Made by a program: the position numbers and the translations under genes. Positions 7,494 through 11,751 of a stretch of DNA of 11,751 bases are shown one piece after another; the stretch's first letter is position 1; each line of letters begins with the position of its first letter. Origin of the DNA: JADLEX01 sp964586775 (GTDB lineage: Bacteria > Lernaellota > Lernaellaia > JACKCT01); assembly GCA_964586775.1 (NCBI GenBank), contig CAZPJD010000033.1, forward strand, positions 1-11,751, written 5' to 3'. The notes under the pieces are model-generated. The model made no database searches. It saw only the letters and a program-made list of their open reading frames with translations, and had not been told where the DNA came from.

Positions 7494-8902
7494 GCAGAAA
7501 CGTTCCCACGTTGCGCGGGGTGTCGCGCGGTGCGCCATTCGATCGCCGCGTCCACCCCGCGTGCGAACACCGCGAACACGCACCACGCCCCCGCGACCAT
7601 GTAACGCGGCTCGTGATTGAGCGGAAAGAACGCGCAGAACGTGTAAATCACGGGCACGTTGAGGACGAGGATCTCCCACCAGCGCGACCGCTCGCGCACA
7701 AGCCACACGATCGTCGCCGGCGCGCCGATCCACAGGAACGCGAAGGCGTAGATGCTCATGAGATTGTAGAGATAGCCGATAAGATCGGCCGCCGCGTAGG
7801 CGAACACGGAGGTCGTCGCCTTGTCGCGCATGGGGACGGCGCGCGGTGGCACGAAGTCGAGGGGGGTTCGGGCAAAAACCTTCGCGCGCGCCACGAGCGT
7901 CTTCAGGTAATAGCCGGGGTCTTTTTGCAGCACCTCGAAGACGTAATCGGATAGCGCCTTGTTCATTTCGACACTGCCGTACGGCGCGTCGATTCCCCGC
8001 GAACGCACCCACTCCACCAGCACGCGGTCGTCGAGGGCGAAACCGTAGGGATTGTCCGGGATGATCCCCATGCCTTCCCAAAGGCCGCGACCGAGAAAGT
8101 GCAGGTCGCTCGTCCCGTAGTGGCGCTCGTTGAACGCGCGCACGGGAATCGAGTAGAGCGCAACGGGAATCGCCACGAGGCACGCCGCAAAGGCCGCCCG
8201 CGCGCGGATCGAGCGGCCGGGCGTCAACAGCGCGAGCGGCGCGACGAAAAAGAACACGAAATACGCGCTCGGCCGCACCCAGAGCAGAACCGCCGCGATG
8301 GCAACGGCGGCGGGAATCGCAATGCGCTCGCGGGACGATGCAGATCGGAACAGCGCAAACGCGAAGATCACGAGCGCGAGGACGGGGACGAAAAACACGT
8401 CGCGCATAGGCTGGCTCGCCTGCGGCCAAATCATGGGATACGCGAAGACATACCCGAGCCCCGCGAGCAGCGCGACGCGCGGCGAGATCAAACGCGCGAG
8501 CGACCAGACGAAGAGCAGCAAGCCCGCGCACTCGGCCAACACCTGCGCGGCAAACGCCCATGTGGACGTCAATTCATCCGCGAACAGACGACTCGTCCAC
8601 GCGATGAGATAGCCGTACCCGGGCAGATCGAGCGCGGGAAAGGTTTCGTATTCGCCCTTGGGCAGCGTGCTCCACTCGGAGAGCGGCACGAAACGTCGTT
8701 CGCGCGCGGCGAGGTCCTCGGCGGCGCGCTCGCGGGCGCGATCGAACGAGAAATCGCGACCGTCCCATTTCGCCTCGGCGATGGCGAATTGCCCGGCCAC
8801 CTGACCGTAGTAATAATACGTGCGGTGGTGCGAATAGAGCGCGATCGTCCCCATGCGAACGACAACAAACAGCACCGCCACGATCGCGAGTTTCTTCGCC
8901 AA
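7490..8902 (-). CDS. GT-C-like multi-pass membrane glycosyltransferase, second paralogue
   Basis: A 470-residue membrane protein with about ten hydrophobic spans. It is alignable from end to end with the protein at 5181-6587, and roughly half the residues are identical in the long central blocks (judged by eye). Shared blocks include YYYGQVAGQFAIAEA, FPALDLPGYGYLIAWTSR, WPQASQPMRD, LLWVRPSAYF, HFLGRGLWE, DNPYGFALDD, WWEILVL and EPRY. TTG 8902 is preferred because it gives the same N-terminal length as the paralogue and leads straight into the first span. GGGA lies just upstream, and an earlier in-frame TTG at 8940 remains possible. It is transcribed alone from a TTGACC/GATGAT promoter candidate and ends within CTAG shared with the methyltransferase. 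The role is probably a second sugar transfer at the same membrane face, or the same step on another acceptor. Substrate unknown. Confidence 0.82.
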   Translation of the reverse strand: MAKKLAIVAVLFVVVRMGTIALYSHHRTYYYYGQVAGQFAIAEAKWDGRDFSFDRARERAAEDLAARERRFVPLSEWSTLPKGEYETFPALDLPGYGYLIAWTSRLFADELTSTWAFAAQVLAECAGLLLFVWSLARLISPRVALLAGLGYVFAYPMIWPQASQPMRDVFFVPVLALVIFAFALFRSASSRERIAIPAAVAIAAVLLWVRPSAYFVFFFVAPLALLTPGRSIRARAAFAACLVAIPVALYSIPVRAFNERHYGTSDLHFLGRGLWEGMGIIPDNPYGFALDDRVLVEWVRSRGIDAPYGSVEMNKALSDYVFEVLQKDPGYYLKTLVARAKVFARTPLDFVPPRAVPMRDKATTSVFAYAAADLIGYLYNLMSIYAFAFLWIGAPATIVWLVRERSRWWEILVLNVPVIYTFCAFFPLNHEPRYMVAGAWCVFAVFARGVDAAIEWRTARHPAQRGNVSA

Positions 8903-8918
8903 CGCCTCGTCCCGTCGC

Positions 8919-8936
8919 CCGCGCGAAATCGCGCGG
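8919..8936 (-). repeat. Perfect 8-bp inverted repeat in the leader of the second GT-C gene
   Basis: The sequence is an 8-base arm, a 2-base spacer and a perfect complementary arm (CCGCGCGA / TCGCGCGG). In the predicted transcript of the second GT-C gene it would form a strong hairpin ending 16 bases before TTG 8902. It has no U-tract, so it is not a terminator; it could influence access to the ribosome site. If TTG 8940 were the true start, it would instead be coding. Confidence 0.5.
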
Positions 8937-8959
8937 CAAGTCCGCAAGAAAGCGGTCGC

Positions 8960-8988
8960 ATCATCCGCGCGGCCTCGATGCCGGTCAA
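8960..8988 (-). promoter_or_regulatory. Candidate promoter of the second GT-C gene
   Basis: On the minus strand TTGACC (8988-8983) and GATGAT (8965-8960) are separated by 17 bases. The second box matches the -10 consensus at four of six positions. It lies about 58 bases before TTG 8902, and its -35 is only 22 bases from the divergent TTGACA of the YciO-type gene. Confidence 0.4.
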
Positions 8989-9010
8989 GGCGAAACGATC
9001 CCGTCGCGGC

Positions 9011-9039
9011 TTGACACGGTCTGTCGCGACGCCTATTCC
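9011..9039 (+). promoter_or_regulatory. Sigma70-like promoter of the YciO-type gene
   Basis: A perfect TTGACA -35 (9011-9016) is followed after 17 bases by TATTCC (9034-9039), a partial -10. Transcription would start near 9046, giving a leader of about 25 bases before GTG 9071. Copies of GTCGCG lie before, between and after the two boxes. Confidence 0.5.
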
Positions 9040-9070
9040 TGTCGCGGTTTTTGATCGTCCGGGGTCCACC

Positions 9071-9685
9071 GTGGGAAAAGCCGCCGTCATCGCGATCCAT
9101 CCTGAACACCCGCAACCGAGGCTGATTCAGCAGGTGGTGGAGTGCCTGCGCGGGGGCGGCCTGATCGTGCATCCGACGGACACGACGTATGCGATCGGCA
9201 CGCGCGTGGACAACAAGCGCGGTGTCGAGTTGATGTACCAGCTCAAGAAAAAGTCCCTCAAGCGACCGCTGTCGTTTCTGTGCCGCGACCTGTCGAATAT
9301 CTCCGAATACGCCAAAGTCGGCGACGACGCCTATCGCACGATGAAGCGTCTGCTGCCCGGTCCCTTCACGATGATCCTCGAAGCGAAGAAGAACGCGCCC
9401 CGCATCACGCAGACCCCGCGCAAGGAAATCGGCATCCGCGTACCAGACGACGCGATTTGCCGGGCGATCATCGAGATGCTGGGCGAGCCGCTGCTCTCCA
9501 CCAGCGCCTACGTTCACGACGGCGAGTTGCTGGCCGATCCCGACGACATCCTCCACGCCCTCGGCGGCTACGTGGATATCATCATCGACGCCGGCTACAT
9601 CCACCCCGAGCCGTCCACGATCGTCAGTTTTGTCGACGACCGCACCACGCTCGTCCGCCTTGGCAAGGGCGTCTTCGAGGCGTAA
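9071..9685 (+). CDS. yciO: YciO-type YrdC/Sua5-family protein (threonylcarbamoyl-AMP synthase-like)
   Basis: A 204-residue YrdC-fold protein. Its opening (IHPEHPQPRLIQQVVE, then GGLIVHPTDTTYAIG) closely matches, from memory, E. coli YciO (206 residues). It also has KRPLSFLCRDLS (58-69), a LLPGPFTMIL segment, IGIRVPDD and LGEPLLSTSA. Family knowledge: TsaC/Sua5 make threonylcarbamoyl-AMP from threonine, bicarbonate and ATP for the t6A modification of tRNA. YciO shares the fold, and its role in t6A has been debated. This copy keeps the KRP typical of active family members, so synthase activity is plausible. GTG 9071 was chosen because it fits the family N-terminus and lies about 30 bp after a sigma70-like promoter; longer upstream readings add a non-conserved, shadow-type N-terminus. 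It stands alone between the second GT-C gene (divergent) and the radical SAM gene and shows no functional tie to either. Confidence 0.87.
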   Translation: MGKAAVIAIHPEHPQPRLIQQVVECLRGGGLIVHPTDTTYAIGTRVDNKRGVELMYQLKKKSLKRPLSFLCRDLSNISEYAKVGDDAYRTMKRLLPGPFTMILEAKKNAPRITQTPRKEIGIRVPDDAICRAIIEMLGEPLLSTSAYVHDGELLADPDDILHALGGYVDIIIDAGYIHPEPSTIVSFVDDRTTLVRLGKGVFEA

Positions 9686-9745
9686 CGCGCCTGGTCCCGC
9701 CGCGCGAATCGCGCAAGATTTCTCACACAAGACGCTCTCGATCTG

Positions 9746-9754
9746 TGTTAGCAT
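9746..9754 (+). promoter_or_regulatory. Candidate extended -10 of the radical SAM gene
   Basis: TGTTAGCAT combines a TGN extension with TAGCAT, a four-of-six match to the -10 consensus, 40 bases before ATG 9794. No convincing -35 lies upstream, as can be the case for extended -10 promoters. This is the best candidate in the 108-bp gap after the YciO-type gene. Confidence 0.32.
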
Positions 9755-9793
9755 TCCCGCCGATCAGGAATTCCGACTTTTTGGGGTCGCGCG

Positions 9794-11113
9794 ATGAAAA
9801 TGGCTCTGGTCAGCCCGGCGCAATTGCTGCCCAACGGCGAACCGCTGCACGTGAAAAAGTCATTTCTGATTCCGCTCTCGGTCTATCTGATCGCGGGGAT
9901 GACGCCGCGCGACTGGGAAATCGAAGTTCGCAACGATTACACCGACACCATCGATCACGACGCGGCGTACGATCTGGTCGCGATCACCGCCACAACGTTG
10001 CATGCGAAGCGTGGCTACGACATCGCCGACGAATTCCGCAGTCGTGGAAAAAAAGTCGTCTTCGGCGGATTCCACGCGACGCTTTTTCCCGAAGAAGTCG
10101 CGGGCCACGCCGACGCGGTGGTGTGCGGCGAGGCGGAGCTCGTCTGGAAAAACGTGCTCGACGACGCCGCACGCGGCGACCTCGCGCCGCTGTACAAGGC
10201 CGATCGCCTGTGCGACATGCAGGACCAGCCGGTGCCACGCTTCGACCTGATCAATCAGAAAAAGTACGTCAACGACCTGATTCCGATCGAGAGCACGCGG
10301 GGCTGCCCCTTCGACTGCGACTACTGCTCGGTGTCGCAGTTCTACGGCGCGAAGTACCGCCATCGCCCCGTCGAGCAGGTCGTGCGCGACCTCAAAGCCT
10401 GCGGTTCCCGGTTCATCAACTTCGTCGACGACAATATCGCGGGCAAGATTTCTTACTCGGTGGAGCTGTTCGAGGCGATCACGCCGCTGAAAATCTTCTG
10501 GACGAGCCAGATGTCGATGCGCATCGCCGACGACGAAAAGGTGCTCGCCGCCGCGTGGCGGTCGGGACTTCGCTACGCGATTCTGGGCATCGAGTCGCTC
10601 GACGAGGCGAACCTCGCCGATGTGGGCAAGAAAAAGGTGAACCGGGTCGAGGAGTACGTCGAGAAAACGAAGCTCTTCAAAAAGTACGGCATCACCGTCT
10701 GCTCGAACCTGATGTTCGGGTTCGACCACGACACCGAGGAAACCTTCGAGCGCGCGTATCGCTTCGTCACCGACAACCGATTCCTGCCGAATCCCTACAT
10801 CATCACGCCCTACCCGGGCACGCGCCTGTTCGACCGCTGGGAAAAAGACGGTCGCATCCTCCACCGGGATTTCTGGAAGTACACGTCGTATCGCACGGTG
10901 TTTCGGCCGCGCAATTTTTCGCCGGAGCGCCTCGACGAACTTTTCCTGAATCTCTACCAGCGCCTCTTTTCGCTCCCCAACATCTTCACGCGGTTCTTCC
11001 ACATGCTGCGCGCGAGGGACCCGTGGGGCAGCTTCATGACGCAGCTCGCCATCGCGGTCAACTGCCTCATCGTTCGGCACAATCTGGGCAAGGGGAAGAT
11101 GCCGTATTATTGA
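9794..11113 (+). CDS. Radical SAM protein with N-terminal B12-binding-like domain
   Basis: A 439-residue class B-type radical SAM protein. Residues 1-140 form the Rossmann-like B12-binding domain. It includes YDLVAITATTLHAKRGYDIA, VVFGGFHATLFPEE (88-101) and VVCGEAELVW (109-118). The usual DxHxxG cobalamin-ligand motif is absent. The [4Fe-4S] cluster motif is RGCPFDCDYC with Cys171, Cys175 and Cys178. A radical SAM barrel follows with FVDDNIAG, a GIESLDE block near 270 and a SNLMFGFDHDTEETF segment. The C-terminal 80 residues match the tail of family members acting on lipids or tetrapyrroles only in general style. Known chemistry of the class: methyl transfer to unactivated carbon, C-C bond formation or ring closure using the 5'-deoxyadenosyl radical. 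ATG 9794 follows GGGG (9783-9786). It directly precedes the GGGPS-like gene (82-bp gap), so a lipid substrate is possible, but this is inference. Confidence 0.85.
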   Translation: MKMALVSPAQLLPNGEPLHVKKSFLIPLSVYLIAGMTPRDWEIEVRNDYTDTIDHDAAYDLVAITATTLHAKRGYDIADEFRSRGKKVVFGGFHATLFPEEVAGHADAVVCGEAELVWKNVLDDAARGDLAPLYKADRLCDMQDQPVPRFDLINQKKYVNDLIPIESTRGCPFDCDYCSVSQFYGAKYRHRPVEQVVRDLKACGSRFINFVDDNIAGKISYSVELFEAITPLKIFWTSQMSMRIADDEKVLAAAWRSGLRYAILGIESLDEANLADVGKKKVNRVEEYVEKTKLFKKYGITVCSNLMFGFDHDTEETFERAYRFVTDNRFLPNPYIITPYPGTRLFDRWEKDGRILHRDFWKYTSYRTVFRPRNFSPERLDELFLNLYQRLFSLPNIFTRFFHMLRARDPWGSFMTQLAIAVNCLIVRHNLGKGKMPYY

Positions 11114-11195
11114 CCTCGTCACGGGATGGCGGGACGCCGCGTCACGTGTACAATGATGATCGCGCGGTCAATTCGAATCTTCGAGGGGTCGTGTT

Positions 11196-11751
11196 TTGCT
11201 GAACGAATTCTTTCGACGATCGCTCACGACGCGCCGGATCCATCTGTCGAGCCTCGACCCGTGCAATTATTCGCCCGCCGAATTGCGCGACGTGGTACTG
11301 CGCGCCGCCGAGGCGGGCACCGACGGCTTTTTACTCGGCGGCTCCGACGGCGTGAGCCGCCGTCTCGTCGACGACCTCGCCGGCACGGTGAAGTCGGCGC
11401 TTTGCGAAGCCTATGATGACGAGCATCGTCCGCCCCTCATCCTCTTCCCGTCCAGTGCGCAGACGGGTGTCGCCCACGATGCCGACGGTGTGCTGTTTCT
11501 TTCGCTCCTCAACACAACCGACGTGCGCTTTCTGGTGCGCGAGCAGATGATGGCCGCGCCCGAGCTTCGCCAACTCGGTCTTCGCGCAATCGGGTGCGCG
11601 ATGATCGTGATCGAACCGGGGCAGACCGTGGGTCGCGTCGGTAAAGCTGAACTCATTTCGCGCGAAAACGTCGGCGCGGTGATTGGATACGCCCTCGCTG
11701 CGGAGTACTTTGGCTTTCCTCTTGTGTACGTCAACGCGGGATCGGGGAGTC
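11196..11751 (+). CDS. GGGP synthase / PcrB-family protein, partial at right edge, unusual active site
   Basis: An open frame of 185 codons runs off the right edge. The start is TTG 11196, seven bases after GAGGGG (11183-11188); an in-frame stop at 11157 excludes a much longer N-terminus. Family signs, in order, are SLDPCN (19-24; usual form LIDPDK), AGTDGFLLGGSDGV (40-53; phosphate-binding GGS), ILFPSS (82-87), GVLFLSLLNTTD (98-109), IVIEPGQTVG and VYVNAGSGS (177-185). Members of this TIM-barrel family join an isoprenyl diphosphate to sn-glycerol-1-phosphate: GGGPS makes archaeal core lipids and PcrB makes heptaprenylglyceryl phosphate in Firmicutes. The AGSGS ending and LLN block fit the larger group found in some bacteria and many archaea. 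Oddly, the usual YLE before AGSG is YVN here (Asn180), and the Lys of LIDPDK is Asn24. Activity or substrate may therefore differ. About 50 residues are missing beyond the edge. Confidence 0.83.
   Translation, partial: MLNEFFRRSLTTRRIHLSSLDPCNYSPAELRDVVLRAAEAGTDGFLLGGSDGVSRRLVDDLAGTVKSALCEAYDDEHRPPLILFPSSAQTGVAHDADGVLFLSLLNTTDVRFLVREQMMAAPELRQLGLRAIGCAMIVIEPGQTVGRVGKAELISRENVGAVIGYALAAEYFGFPLVYVNAGSGS

Noticed and set aside
6642..8561. Long minus-strand open frame (about 640 codons) across the methyltransferase and second GT-C genes
   Set aside because: It covers two real genes in other frames and is Arg/Ala-rich with no recognisable fold.
9702..9714. Inverted repeat GCGCGA-A-TCGCGC after the YciO-type gene, considered as a terminator
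   Set aside because: The spacer is one base and no T-run follows. Similar short palindromes are common in this GC-rich DNA.
8903..9754. Upstream extension of the second GT-C protein to a 754-residue form
   Set aside because: The extra N-terminus overlaps the YciO-type gene antisense, lacks conserved features, and would not match the paralogue's N-terminus.
9860..11122. Minus-strand open frame of about 420 codons opposite the radical SAM gene
   Set aside because: A mirror of the coding frame caused by high GC. No motif, and the plus-strand CxxxCxxC protein is unmistakable.
11149..11154. TACAAT as a -10 box for the GGGPS-like gene
   Set aside because: A five-of-six match, but no -35-like hexamer lies 15-19 bases upstream, so co-transcription with the radical SAM gene remains equally likely.
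9142..11202. Plus-strand open frame of about 690 codons across the YciO-type and radical SAM genes
   Set aside because: The composition is Arg-rich and low in complexity. Both real genes in the other frames have clear family motifs.

Overview
The window is 11.75 kb of GC-rich bacterial DNA, about two-thirds G+C by eye. It is densely packed with metabolic and cell-envelope genes. I saw no rRNA, tRNA, CRISPR array or insertion sequence. The taxon cannot be fixed from sequence alone. The GC content, frequent GTG/TTG starts with Shine-Dalgarno motifs, sigma70-like promoters, a class III acyl-CoA enzyme, and a polyprenyl-phosphate glycosyltransferase beside multi-pass GT-C-like proteins suggest a free-living Gram-negative bacterium, such as a Deltaproteobacteria-like lineage or a candidate phylum. 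A geranylgeranylglyceryl-phosphate-synthase-like gene at the right edge is notable, because that family is best known from archaeal ether-lipid synthesis.

Layout. (1) 1-1164, minus: alpha-methylacyl-CoA racemase/class III CoA-transferase, cut by the left edge. (2) 1238-2269, plus: membrane-anchored beta-propeller-like protein of unknown role. (3) 6587 down to 2274, minus: four overlapping genes, in transcription order a GT-C-like membrane protein, a GT2 polyprenyl-phosphate glycosyltransferase, a WecD-like acetyltransferase and a WecE-like sugar aminotransferase. (4) 6669-7493, plus: SAM methyltransferase, divergent from the operon. (5) 7490-8902, minus: a second GT-C-like protein, paralogous to the first. 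(6) 9071-9685, plus: YciO-type member of the YrdC/Sua5 family. (7) 9794-11113, plus: radical SAM protein with an N-terminal B12-binding-like domain. (8) 11196 to the right edge, plus: GGGP-synthase-like protein, partial.

How the genes may work together (inference). The four-gene operon has the logic of the Arn and enterobacterial-common-antigen pathways. The aminotransferase makes a nucleotide-linked 4-amino-4,6-dideoxyhexose and the acetyltransferase N-acetylates it. The GT2 moves the sugar to a lipid carrier, and the GT-C protein transfers it to an acceptor outside the inner membrane. The second GT-C paralogue and the methyltransferase are likely partners in decorating the same surface glycan. 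The dTDP-glucose supply genes are not in the window.

The most unusual points are: a roughly 1.3-kb AT-rich island that covers the acetyltransferase gene and half of the GT2 gene, making that gene compositionally chimeric; a GGGPS-like protein with Asn where the family has its conserved Tyr-x-Glu glutamate; a radical SAM gene directly upstream of it; and the duplicated GT-C genes flanking an antisense methyltransferase.
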